Below, in pieces: positions 9,183-18,900 of a DNA stretch of 33,802 nucleotides (positions are counted from its first letter, which is position 1; the number at the start of each line of letters is the position of its first letter). The notes under the pieces were generated by a model. It was not told the DNA's origin, made no database searches, and was given only the letters and a program-made list of their open reading frames with translations. The position numbers were made by a program, and so were the translations under genes. Source of the DNA: Bacteroidota bacterium (GTDB taxonomy: Bacteria; Bacteroidota; Bacteroidia; Chitinophagales; Chitinophagaceae); the NCBI GenBank assembly GCA_014190475.1, contig BJGL01000019.1, positions 1-33,802 of the forward strand. The letters are read 5' to 3'.

Positions 9183-12100
9183 ATGAAAAAAATATTCTTA
9201 CTTCCACTACTGATATTTGTTAGCACGGTTTCTTTTGCGCAATGGAACCCGAATACGTCGGTCAATTTGGAAGTAGCCACGCTTCCTGTTGCGGACATGC
9301 AATCCCTTACTACTAGTACTGGGAAGACCTGGATTGCTTTTTATCATGAGAACAGCGGAAATTATGATATGCGTGCACAATTACTGGATGTGGATGGTAC
9401 AAAACTGCTGGGCACCGATGGGGTATTGATTGATAACAAGCCATCTGGTACTGCCACGTTTGTATTTAATATTTGTAAGGATGCTAATGATAATTTGATT
9501 GTGGCTTATCAAGATCAACGTAGTGGTCAATTAAATGCAGTAGCCTATAAGATTTCACAAACTGGTGCTCATTTGTGGAGTAGTAACGGCGTTATATTGG
9601 GACAAGGTCTTGCGCCTTATCCTGCCGTGCTCAGTAATGGCGAAACGGTAGTGGCTTGGAATGAATCTACTACTAACACGCTCCAAATACAAAAGATTAG
9701 CACTTCAGGCGCACTCGCTTGGAGTACTCCCGTAACAGTACAAGTGGGCACTTCTAATACCACTCGTGGTCAGGTGGTACCAAATTTGAATGGGTTTTTC
9801 ACTTTGGTTTTCCAACGAAGGGGATTTGGTATTGCTACTACGCTTTATGCTCAACGCTACAATAGTAGTGGTGTGGCTAGCTGGGCGTTGCCGCTCCAAT
9901 TATCAACCGAAACCACTTCTGGTGCCCGCTACTATTCCGTACTAAGTGAGGGAGATACCACTTATTGTGGTTACTACAGTGCACAAGGAAGTCGTTTTAA
10001 TTCTTGGCTACATCGCATCAATCCTGATGGCACGCTTCCCTATGGGGGAAATGGTTCCAACTTTAGTACCGCTACCGGGGGTGCGGACCCTTATCAGCAA
10101 ATGACCAATATCGCAACAGATCCCGGTTCGTCCTTTGTCTGGTCTGTTTGTTCGTACAGCAACACGGCTCAAAGTCAGTATGGTGTTTATGTACAGAAAT
10201 TCAATAAACAAACTGGTGCTCGTTTATTAACTGACAATGCATTAAATATTTATCCCATTAGTTCATCCTTTGATACACAGGCGGGCGGACTTTGGCTGGT
10301 CAATGATGCGCCAGTGTTTATGAGTTACGACGCTGTTTATAAAATTTATGCTACTCGATTGGATGGTGCCGGATCATTTGTATGGACAGGTAATCGAGTA
10401 GAATTAAGTTCTACCACTGCAAGTGCCGGCTCACCCAAAGGACGTTATGGATTTAGTGCATTAAGTAATACCCAGGCGGTGGGTGTTTGGGCTGAAACAA
10501 GAAATGGAGTACAAAGAGCCTATGCACAAAATGTTATGCCAAATGGAAGCACCGGAGTTGTAGCGGCTGGTTTTACGTTTACTTCTCCTGCTGCTGCTGT
10601 TACAGCTTGTCCCGCTCCGGCGAGTATGAGTATTCAATTAGGAACCACAGCAACTGGAAGTTTTACGGGGGCTATTTCGTTAGCTGCCTCTGGCGTACCC
10701 ACTGGAACTACTATTTCTTATAACAGTAATCCTGTTACTGTGGGAAGCAGTACGACAGTAACGCTATCCGGGACTAATTTGCTATCGCCCGGGTCTTATA
10801 CGATTACAATTACAGGAACAGCAACGGGTGTAACGGCACAAACAGTTGTGCTTACTTATACAATTACTGCGCCTCCTTCCATCGTGATTACTACTCAACC
10901 TGTTGCTCAAATTGTTTGTGCAGGGAGTGCTGTATCCTATTCAGTAGCCGCAAGTGGCACCGGGCTTACGTATCAATGGCAACAAAGCTTGAATGGCTGT
11001 AACGGACCATGGCAAGACATAAGTGGAGCAACTGCTGCCACCTACAATCTTGGCACAGTTGCTGTTGCTCAAAATAATACAGGTTACCGTTGTGTAGTTG
11101 CTGCGCCTTGCGCAACATCAGTGACATCCAATTGTGGATTGCTTACAGTGGGTGCTTCTCCTACAATTTCTACGCACCCTGTTTCTCAAACTGTTTGTGA
11201 AGGAGCTATGATTAATCTCACCGTTGCGGGCAGCGGAACGGGTTTACTTTATCAATGGCAGGTAAATACTAACGGTGTATGGTCGAATCTTGGTAATGGG
11301 GGAGGATTTAATGGGGTTACTACTTCAACACTGATGATCTCTGGTATTACAACGTCGATGTCTGGTTCCCAGTATCGTTGTGTGATATCAACAATAGCTT
11401 GTACCACTCCTATACCTTCTAATGCCGCTACCTTAACTGTCAATACACTCATCCAAGTAATTTCTCAGCCTACATCCAATACGATTTGTTTAGGCACCAG
11501 TACATTTATAACAACTGATGCAATAGGCACAGGCGTTCAATTTCAATGGCAAGTGAATACGGGCACTGGGTTTACCAACTTGTCTAATGGCGGTGCTTAT
11601 AACGGTGCTACCACCTCACAGCTTTCAATTGCTACACCTCCTGTTGCTTGGAGCGGATATACCTATCGTTGTGTATTGACCGGCGCATGTGCTACTGCTG
11701 TCTATACTAATACGGCTACACTTACTATTCATGCGCCAGCCACGATTAACCGATCTCCTGCTAGTGCAGAAATTTGTGCTGGAGGTGATGCCAGTTTTAT
11801 TGTTGCCGTCTCCAGCGTTGCCACTATCAATTATGTATGGCAGCAAAGCACCAATGGGGGCAGTACTTGGACCAGTTTGCCTATTGCTTTTAATCCAGTT
11901 CTTCAATTTACCAATCTGCCAATTTCCTATAATGGAAATCGATACAGATGTATCGTTTCAAATTCAACCTGTCCACAACAGGAGACTAGTTCTGTTGCAC
12001 TGCTTTCAGTTCGTGCAATTCCAACAGTGGGCCTTACTGCTGCACCTTTAACTTCCTTACTGCCGGGTCAGACCACAACACTTACCGCATCTCCTAGTTC

Positions 12101-12551
12101 ATCAACCGGGGGCGTAATCAGTACAAATTGGACTTTAGGAGGGCAACCTTATTCACCGGGAAGTGGGAATTCAGTGGTTGCTAGTGTTGCAAATCTAGGA
12201 ACGTATCAAGTTAGTATTCGCGAAACTTGGCCAAGTGGTTTATTTTGTGCTGCACAATCACCTAATGTTACAATTACAGCAGCGGCTAGTGATCGATTAT
12301 TTATATTCCCCTCGCCTAATAATGGCAACTTTTCAATATCCTATTACAATGCCGGTGGGGCTTCAACAACTCGACAGCTGGCAATCTTTGACAGTAAGGG
12401 CGCACGCGTGTATCAGGAAGTTTTTCCAGTAAGTGGACCTTACACTGTTTTACCTGTTGATTTACAAAATGTGGCAAGAGGAATCTATTTTGTAGTAATC
12501 GGAGACTCCTCTGGCAAAAAGCTAATTGAGGGTAAAGTGCATTTAAGGTAA
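9183..12551 (+). CDS. Large secreted protein with Ig-like repeats and C-terminal T9SS type A sorting domain
   Basis: 1122 aa; signal peptide MKKIFLLPLLIFVSTVSFAQ; four tandem Ig-like units with QWQ...YRC cores; C-terminus LFIFPSPNNGNFSISY...GIYFVVIGDSSGKKLIEGKVHLR typical of Por secretion-system sorting domains. Confidence 0.9.
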   Translation: MKKIFLLPLLIFVSTVSFAQWNPNTSVNLEVATLPVADMQSLTTSTGKTWIAFYHENSGNYDMRAQLLDVDGTKLLGTDGVLIDNKPSGTATFVFNICKDANDNLIVAYQDQRSGQLNAVAYKISQTGAHLWSSNGVILGQGLAPYPAVLSNGETVVAWNESTTNTLQIQKISTSGALAWSTPVTVQVGTSNTTRGQVVPNLNGFFTLVFQRRGFGIATTLYAQRYNSSGVASWALPLQLSTETTSGARYYSVLSEGDTTYCGYYSAQGSRFNSWLHRINPDGTLPYGGNGSNFSTATGGADPYQQMTNIATDPGSSFVWSVCSYSNTAQSQYGVYVQKFNKQTGARLLTDNALNIYPISSSFDTQAGGLWLVNDAPVFMSYDAVYKIYATRLDGAGSFVWTGNRVELSSTTASAGSPKGRYGFSALSNTQAVGVWAETRNGVQRAYAQNVMPNGSTGVVAAGFTFTSPAAAVTACPAPASMSIQLGTTATGSFTGAISLAASGVPTGTTISYNSNPVTVGSSTTVTLSGTNLLSPGSYTITITGTATGVTAQTVVLTYTITAPPSIVITTQPVAQIVCAGSAVSYSVAASGTGLTYQWQQSLNGCNGPWQDISGATAATYNLGTVAVAQNNTGYRCVVAAPCATSVTSNCGLLTVGASPTISTHPVSQTVCEGAMINLTVAGSGTGLLYQWQVNTNGVWSNLGNGGGFNGVTTSTLMISGITTSMSGSQYRCVISTIACTTPIPSNAATLTVNTLIQVISQPTSNTICLGTSTFITTDAIGTGVQFQWQVNTGTGFTNLSNGGAYNGATTSQLSIATPPVAWSGYTYRCVLTGACATAVYTNTATLTIHAPATINRSPASAEICAGGDASFIVAVSSVATINYVWQQSTNGGSTWTSLPIAFNPVLQFTNLPISYNGNRYRCIVSNSTCPQQETSSVALLSVRAIPTVGLTAAPLTSLLPGQTTTLTASPSSSTGGVISTNWTLGGQPYSPGSGNSVVASVANLGTYQVSIRETWPSGLFCAAQSPNVTITAAASDRLFIFPSPNNGNFSISYYNAGGASTTRQLAIFDSKGARVYQEVFPVSGPYTVLPVDLQNVARGIYFVVIGDSSGKKLIEGKVHLR
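10872..12026 (+). repeat. Four tandem Ig-like domain coding repeats (about 290 bp each)
   Basis: Recurring protein pattern QPV.QIVC.G....V..SGTGL.YQWQ...YRCVV..., starting near 10872, 11160, 11451 and 11739. Diverged at DNA level, boundaries approximate. Confidence 0.75.
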
Positions 12552-12636
12552 TAGAATTGTAAAATTTAATTTTCAAATACATTTCAGCATAAAAATTGCC
12601 TGAAACTCCTCAATTTTGCGCCATCAAATCAAAAAA

Positions 12637-14073
12637 ATGAGAAGAATTACTATTGCTAGAGGTGACGGAATTGGTCCTGAGATTATGGAAGCTACCTTAT
12701 CTATTTTAAAGGCAGCCGGAGCTCAGTTAGAATACGATGAAATAGAAATTGGTGAAAAAGTATATCTAAGTGGAAATACTTCCGGCATAGCTCCTGCAGC
12801 TTGGGATATTATTCGCAGGAATAAAATCTTTTTGAAATCCCCAATTACTACTCCTCAAGGCGGTGGTTATAAGAGCCTCAATGTTAGTACGCGTAAGTTT
12901 TTAGGATTATATTCTAATGTTAGACCTTGTAGAAGCCTTCACCCGTTTGTTAGCACAAAGCATCCTGTGATGGATCTTGTGATCATTCGTGAGAATGAAG
13001 AGGATCTCTATGCCGGAATTGAACATCAGCAAACTGACGAGGTGGTACAATGTTTGAAATTGATCAGCCGTCCTGGTTGCGAAAAGATTATCCGCTACGC
13101 GTTTGAATATGCAAAACAGCAAAATCGTAAAAAAGTAACTTGTTTTTCAAAGGATAATATTATGAAGCAAACCGATGGTTTGTTTCATCAAGTATTTAAT
13201 GAAATTGCTGCGGAGTATCCCGATATTCAAAATGAGCATTGGATAGTTGATATTGGAGCCGCTATGCTGGCTGATACGCCTGAGGCATTTGATGTAATCG
13301 TGATGCAAAATTTATATGGAGATATGCTCAGTGATGTAGCCGCTCAAATTACAGGATCAGTTGGGCTTGCAGGTTCTGCTAACATTGGAGAAGAATGTGC
13401 CATGTTTGAGGCTATCCACGGTTCAGCTCCACGAATTGCAGGACAGAATATTGCCAACCCATCCGGACTTTTACAAGGCGCCATCATGATGTTGAATCAT
13501 ATTGGTCAGTCTACAGTAGCTGCATCTATTCAAAATGCTTGGCTTAAGACACTGGAGGACGGCATTCATACTCCTGACATCTTTAAAGAGGGTATCACAA
13601 AGCAGAAAGTGGGTACAAAAGAATTTGCATCCGCCATCATTCAGAATTTAGGTAAAAAGTCGGCTGTATTAAAGCCTGTTTCTTATGCTACGGATACAAA
13701 AATGAATCTCCCTAAGTATGTTCCAAAACCGCCTGCTGCAAAAGAGCTTGACGGTGTTGATATTTTTGTACACTGGAGAGGAGGCACTCCTGATGAGTTA
13801 GCCCAAATTGTAAAAAAGATAGAGTTGCCAGCTATCCAACTCTCAATGATCACAAATCGGGGGATTAAAGTATGGCCAGAAGGCTTTCCAGAGACTTTCT
13901 GTACAGATCATTGGCGTTGCCGCTTTAAGCCTATCGCGGGTGCCAAACTTGATAAAAAGCAGATCATACAACTGCTGGAAAATGCGCTAGCCCAAGACAT
14001 TGATGTAATTAAAACTGAGAATCTCTACACTTTTGATGGAGTTCCTCGCTATTCACTGGGACAGGGGCAATGA
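12637..14073 (+). CDS. icd: Isocitrate dehydrogenase, long form with C-terminal extension
   Basis: ORF track begins at an upstream TTG (12616), but ATG 12637 gives the family start MRRITIARGDGIGPEIMEATL. Motifs IIRENEEDLYAGIE, NLYGDMLSDVAAQITGSVGLAGSANIG and EAIHGSAPRIAGQNIANPSGLL, plus a C-terminal domain of about 130 aa. Confidence 0.85.
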   Translation: MRRITIARGDGIGPEIMEATLSILKAAGAQLEYDEIEIGEKVYLSGNTSGIAPAAWDIIRRNKIFLKSPITTPQGGGYKSLNVSTRKFLGLYSNVRPCRSLHPFVSTKHPVMDLVIIRENEEDLYAGIEHQQTDEVVQCLKLISRPGCEKIIRYAFEYAKQQNRKKVTCFSKDNIMKQTDGLFHQVFNEIAAEYPDIQNEHWIVDIGAAMLADTPEAFDVIVMQNLYGDMLSDVAAQITGSVGLAGSANIGEECAMFEAIHGSAPRIAGQNIANPSGLLQGAIMMLNHIGQSTVAASIQNAWLKTLEDGIHTPDIFKEGITKQKVGTKEFASAIIQNLGKKSAVLKPVSYATDTKMNLPKYVPKPPAAKELDGVDIFVHWRGGTPDELAQIVKKIELPAIQLSMITNRGIKVWPEGFPETFCTDHWRCRFKPIAGAKLDKKQIIQLLENALAQDIDVIKTENLYTFDGVPRYSLGQGQ

Positions 14074-14148
14074 TTGAAATCAGTACCTTGTTTTCGAGCT
14101 GACAGGTAATGCTATTCACTTTTGTTAACTTTATAGAAAGGAGTTACA

Positions 14149-14859
14149 GTGGAGAGCAGCTACATCAGTCATAAAGTCATACCTGCGGGGGAGGCTGTTC
14201 GAGTTGGAGATATTCGCGAAGGGATATATCACGTTTTACAAAAAGAGCATCCTGGCATTTCAGCCGATCATTATATTTCGCTTACAGAACTCAATCAGTA
14301 TAGAAGAAGTTATCTAGCCTCCTTAGTTTTAAATGAAGAAGGGGAGTTGGCCAAGCTCGATCGGGAGGTGATGGAAGCCATTCGTAATAACGAAGTGTTA
14401 TCTGAAAAAATAGCCGAGGAGAGAGAAGGCGATCTTACGTTGGGGCAGCAATTAGCTGACCGAATTGCCACATTTGGAGGAAGTTGGTTTTTTATACTTT
14501 CTTTTTTTCTTTTCATTCTTATCTGGATGATTGCAAACATTTGGTGGTTGGCAACCCGTCCTTTTGATCCTTTTCCCTTTATCCTGCTCAATCTCATATT
14601 ATCTTGTATTGCAGCTATACAGGCTCCTATAATCATGATGAGTCAGAATCGACAAGAACAGAAGGATCGAAAACGCAGCGAACATGATTATAAGATTAAT
14701 CTAAAAGCTGAGTTAGAAATCCAGCTTTTGAATGAAAAGATCGATCATTTAATGGTTCACCAGAATAAAAAACTATTAGAGATTCAAGAGATGCAAATTG
14801 ATTATCTCGAAGATCTCTTACGGGAGGTGCAAACTAATAAACCGGTTAATCCAAGTTAG
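14149..14859 (+). CDS. DUF1003 domain-containing membrane protein
   Basis: GTG start with upstream aaaggag; ADRIATFGGSWFFILSFFLFILIWMIANIWW ... FPFILLNLILSCIAAIQAPIIMMSQNRQEQKDR typical of DUF1003. Confidence 0.85.
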   Translation: MESSYISHKVIPAGEAVRVGDIREGIYHVLQKEHPGISADHYISLTELNQYRRSYLASLVLNEEGELAKLDREVMEAIRNNEVLSEKIAEEREGDLTLGQQLADRIATFGGSWFFILSFFLFILIWMIANIWWLATRPFDPFPFILLNLILSCIAAIQAPIIMMSQNRQEQKDRKRSEHDYKINLKAELEIQLLNEKIDHLMVHQNKKLLEIQEMQIDYLEDLLREVQTNKPVNPS

Positions 14860-14862
14860 AAT

Positions 14863-15570
14863 ATGGCTAAGCTTACGATTGATAATTATTTAGAAAGTCA
14901 TTACATACACCGCAGCAACTGGTTGAGAGCAGCAGTGCTCGGTGCTAATGATGGAATTATTTCAATTTCAAGTTTGGCTATTGGCGTTACAGCTGCGAAC
15001 AGCTCTAGGGATGCTATACTCCTAGCCACGTTGGCTGGATTAGTGGCCGGCGCTTTATCAATGGCAGCTGGTGAGTATGTGTCTGTTAGTTCGCAAACTG
15101 ATATTGAAAAGTCGGATATCGAAAGAGAAAAAAAAGAATTGGAAGAAATGCCGGAAGAGGAACTCCGTATTTTGGCTGAGATTTATGAACGTAGAGGATT
15201 AAAAAAAGAAACAGCAGTAATCGTAGCCAAGGAACTAACAGAAGCTGATGCATTGGGGGCGCATGTTAGGGACGAACTGGGAATTACAGAATTAACACAA
15301 GCTAATCCCATTCAAGCTGCCCTAGCTTCTGGAGCCGCATTTACAGCCGGAGGATTTTTGCCCTTGCTAGTTTCTATTCTAGTGCCGTTACATCAAATGG
15401 AAATTGCTTTATATGGCGTTACCATAGTTGCTCTCACTTTTTTAGGTGCTGTTGCAGCGCGTACCGGAGGTTCAAGTATGAAAAGAGGAATTCTACGCGT
15501 GGTAATTTGGGGGACCATTGCTATGGGACTTTCAGCCTTGGTTGGTTTCTTGTTTGGGGTGCGGGTTTGA
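14863..15570 (+). CDS. VIT1/CCC1 family iron/manganese transporter
   Basis: 235 aa; NWLRAAVLGANDGIISISSLAIGV, AGEYVSVSSQTDIEKSDIEREKKEL, and C-terminal TM segments. Confidence 0.9.
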   Translation: MAKLTIDNYLESHYIHRSNWLRAAVLGANDGIISISSLAIGVTAANSSRDAILLATLAGLVAGALSMAAGEYVSVSSQTDIEKSDIEREKKELEEMPEEELRILAEIYERRGLKKETAVIVAKELTEADALGAHVRDELGITELTQANPIQAALASGAAFTAGGFLPLLVSILVPLHQMEIALYGVTIVALTFLGAVAARTGGSSMKRGILRVVIWGTIAMGLSALVGFLFGVRV

Positions 15571-15744
15571 AATTTGATTTTAAATTAAGATTATCAGTTA
15601 GTTATATACAAAAGACAGGGTTGTATCTCAAATGTAATTGTTGTGATACGCCTGTTATTACCACCTTGTGGATATCTTATTGAAATTGCGGCTGATTGTT
15701 TTTAAAAAAGCATTCAGAAGTCGCACTAGCTTTACATCTCTTAT

Positions 15745-18700
15745 TTGAAAACATTAAACAGCTTGCTTATGAAAACTACTATTAAAAAGGGTAGAAGTCA
15801 TTTTCTTTTTGGTCTCCTCACTTTAGCTTTTCTATTCACATCACAACTGGCCTTTGCTCAGCTTACAGTCAAAGGTAAAGTCACGGATGCCGCTGGCAAT
15901 CCAGTTGTAGGAGCCTCCATAACAATTCGCAATACAACATTGGGGGTTGCTGCTGGAGCTACTGGTACATTTGAACTGGTTGCTGATTTAAAGAAAGGCT
16001 CATATGTTGCTCAATTTTCTTCCACCGGGTATAAAACACTTGAAAAATCATTTTCCGTTGGAACTACTGCAGTCATTGAATTAAATGTTTCACTGGTTGA
16101 GGATGCCGCAGGTTTAGATGAGGTGGTGGTAACTGGTACCTCTGCAGGAACTACACGTAAGCAATTAGGTAATTATATCGCTACTGTGAAGGGCGCTGAT
16201 TTAAATCGGGCTGCTCCCTCTAATGTGTTGGCAGCTTTACAAGGAAAAACACCAGGTGCTCAGATAATTCAAAATAGTGGAGACCCCGCTGGTAGTATGA
16301 GTGTTCGTCTCCGTGGAATTAGCACCATTAGTTCTAGTAGTGAGCCCTTATACATTGTTGATGGAGTAATTGTTAGTAACAGCGCTCGTCGTGTTACAAA
16401 CACACAAGATGCTTATGATGGTTTAATTTCTCCTCAATCTAACCGTCTTGTGGATATAAATCCGGCAGATATTGATCGAGTAGAGGTGCTTAATGGTGCA
16501 GCGGCAGCTGCCATTTATGGATCGCGTGCCAACGCAGGCGTTGTACAAATATTTACAAAAAGAGGAAGTAGCGGCGCTCCTCAGGTTAGTTTCAGTACCA
16601 GCTTAATTAGTAGTGCCTTACGCAAATCAGTTGGGTACAACACAGCTCCTACTAAGTTTGGAGGTCCAACTGATGGACCTACTGCACAAACACAGGATAT
16701 TCTCACGCCCGCTCTCACGACCACAACCAACGTTACTCGGTATAATTATTGGGATTATATATTTCAAAATGCTATGGGTACCGATAACAACATAAGTATC
16801 CGAGGTGGCAAGGATAAAACGAAATATTTTGCCTCGGCCTCTTATTTCAATAATCAAGGAATTATCAAGAATACCGATTTTAAACGGTTTAGTTTTAGAT
16901 TGAATTTAGACCAAGAGTTAGCGAAATGGGCCTCTCTCTCAGTTGGCATGAACTATACAAATAGTAGGGCTAACGAAAAACCAGATGGAAACAGTTTCTT
17001 TTCTCCCATGAACAGTGTTACTATTCTTGGCAACTTTCATAACATTTGGCAACGTGATGCAAATGGAAATTTAGTAGCGGTGGGCGAACGTGGTCGTGTT
17101 AACCCGGTTAGTGTCATTGAGGATTTCAAGCAAACAAATGAAACAAATCGTATTATTTCATCTTTGGGGCTTAAGTTAAAGCCTTTCAAGGATTTTACTG
17201 TTGATTACACGTTGGGTATAGACAATATTGCTCAAGTTGGAACTACGTATATGCCACCCTATACTTATAATGCGAGTCCTGCTTTTTGGGGTGGTGGTAT
17301 AAGTCTTGATCCAACATTGAATGGTTATTCAAGTATTGGAAACAATCAGCAGTTTTTGATTAACCATGAGTTAAATGGTACACTCAATAAAAGGATCAGT
17401 GATAATCTCCAAAGCACTACACAGATCGGATATTCCTTACAGTATGAAAAAGGAGTTTTTAGCGTATTGCAAGGTCGGGGAATGGCTCCGCTGGTACAGA
17501 CAGTTCAAGGGGCTAGCACTGTGTTACCGGGCTCTGATCAGCGAAGTGAAATTTCAATATCTGGTGCATATATCCAGCAAAATTTTAAATTCAAGAATCG
17601 ATTATTCTTGACCGGAGCTGCTCGTTTGGATGGGTCTTCAGTGTTTGGAGTTGAGCAACGCAATCAGCTTTACTTGAAATTTAGCACCAGCTATGTAATT
17701 AGTGATGAGGCCTTTTGGCAAAAAGCTTCATTTAGTAAATGGTTTGATTACTTAAAAGTTCGTGCAGCTTACGGGGAGAGTGGAAATTTAACTGGAATTG
17801 GCGCTTATTCTCGATTCAATATTTATAACGCCTCTCCTTTGGTTGGTCGCACTTCACTTATGAGCCCTGGGCAGTTAGCTAATGAAAATGTTAAACCTGA
17901 AACACAAAAGGAGCAAGAAATCGGTGCTGATATGTCTTTCTTTAAAGGACGTATTACGGCCACTGTCAATATTTATAACAAGCAAGTGGAGGATTTGCTA
18001 ATCAGTCGTTTTATTGCTCCTAGCCAAGGTTACACTAGTCTTTTAGGAAATGTGGGATCGTTGTCAAACAAGGGATTTGAATTGGCACTAGGTGGTTCTT
18101 TGCTTAAAAAGAAAGATTTAAGTTGGGACGTTTCTGTTATTTATAACAAGAATAAAAATCGTGTAGAAAATATACCTCAAGGTTTAATCCAGTTTAATTT
18201 ACCTGCTGGTCAGGTGTCTTTACTCCCTGGCCAAGCTGTTGGTGTGTTCTACGGATTTTTCTTTGCAAAAGATGCGGCTGGCAACATGATCAAGAATGCT
18301 GCAGGTATACCTCTGCAAGAAAGAGGCACACAGTTAACGCCCAACACTTTTACTACGCAGCGCGATCCTGTTACGGGATTACCTGCTGGTACAGCACTTC
18401 GTAAAGTAATTGGCGATCCTAATCCTGATTGGACTGGTACAATCATCAATACAGTTAGTTATAAAAAGCTAAGTCTTCGTTTACAATTTGATGCGGTACA
18501 AGGTGTGGATGTATTTAACGCAGATTTTAGAACACGTCAAGGTGTGGGCAATGGTAAGGAATTCGCCGAGCTAGAACATCGAGGTACTCTACCACGTGGT
18601 TATATAAGCGGTATTTATGCTATTGAGGAATGGAGAATAGATGATGGAAGTTTTGTAAAGCTGCGTGAACTTGCCTTAAGCTATTCTTTTGGCAGAGTTG

Positions 18701-18882
18701 GGAAGTTATTTAGTGATTTAGGCGTTACACTTTCTGGTCGTAACCTTATTAGCTGGGATAATTACCAAGGATTTGACCCTGAGACAAACGCAGGTGGCGG
18801 AAGTACATTAGCGCGTGGTATTGATTTTGGAAATGTGCCTATCCCCCGTACGTTCAATTTTGCAGTAAACGTTAAATTCTAA
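15745..18882 (+). CDS. SusC/RagA family TonB-linked outer membrane protein
   Basis: 1045 aa; carboxypeptidase-like N-domain (KGKVTDAAGNPVVGASITIRNT), DEVVVTGTSAG, plug-domain PLYIVDGVI and AAAIYGSRANAGVVQIFTKRG. The true start may be ATG 15769. Confidence 0.95.
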   Translation: MKTLNSLLMKTTIKKGRSHFLFGLLTLAFLFTSQLAFAQLTVKGKVTDAAGNPVVGASITIRNTTLGVAAGATGTFELVADLKKGSYVAQFSSTGYKTLEKSFSVGTTAVIELNVSLVEDAAGLDEVVVTGTSAGTTRKQLGNYIATVKGADLNRAAPSNVLAALQGKTPGAQIIQNSGDPAGSMSVRLRGISTISSSSEPLYIVDGVIVSNSARRVTNTQDAYDGLISPQSNRLVDINPADIDRVEVLNGAAAAAIYGSRANAGVVQIFTKRGSSGAPQVSFSTSLISSALRKSVGYNTAPTKFGGPTDGPTAQTQDILTPALTTTTNVTRYNYWDYIFQNAMGTDNNISIRGGKDKTKYFASASYFNNQGIIKNTDFKRFSFRLNLDQELAKWASLSVGMNYTNSRANEKPDGNSFFSPMNSVTILGNFHNIWQRDANGNLVAVGERGRVNPVSVIEDFKQTNETNRIISSLGLKLKPFKDFTVDYTLGIDNIAQVGTTYMPPYTYNASPAFWGGGISLDPTLNGYSSIGNNQQFLINHELNGTLNKRISDNLQSTTQIGYSLQYEKGVFSVLQGRGMAPLVQTVQGASTVLPGSDQRSEISISGAYIQQNFKFKNRLFLTGAARLDGSSVFGVEQRNQLYLKFSTSYVISDEAFWQKASFSKWFDYLKVRAAYGESGNLTGIGAYSRFNIYNASPLVGRTSLMSPGQLANENVKPETQKEQEIGADMSFFKGRITATVNIYNKQVEDLLISRFIAPSQGYTSLLGNVGSLSNKGFELALGGSLLKKKDLSWDVSVIYNKNKNRVENIPQGLIQFNLPAGQVSLLPGQAVGVFYGFFFAKDAAGNMIKNAAGIPLQERGTQLTPNTFTTQRDPVTGLPAGTALRKVIGDPNPDWTGTIINTVSYKKLSLRLQFDAVQGVDVFNADFRTRQGVGNGKEFAELEHRGTLPRGYISGIYAIEEWRIDDGSFVKLRELALSYSFGRVGKLFSDLGVTLSGRNLISWDNYQGFDPETNAGGGSTLARGIDFGNVPIPRTFNFAVNVKF

Positions 18883-18900
18883 CCACTAAAGAATAAAATT

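Noticed and set aside
8972-9298. Minus-strand 108-aa ORF, and similar shadow ORFs such as 11625..11906, 11689..12051, 12316..12582, 14310..14636 and 19840..20241
   Set aside because: Each sits opposite or out of frame within a long conserved gene and has no recognisable motif.
12560-12580. AT-only palindrome aaaatttaatttt after the T9SS cargo gene
   Set aside because: Weak A/T pairing without GC stem; not credible as an intrinsic terminator.
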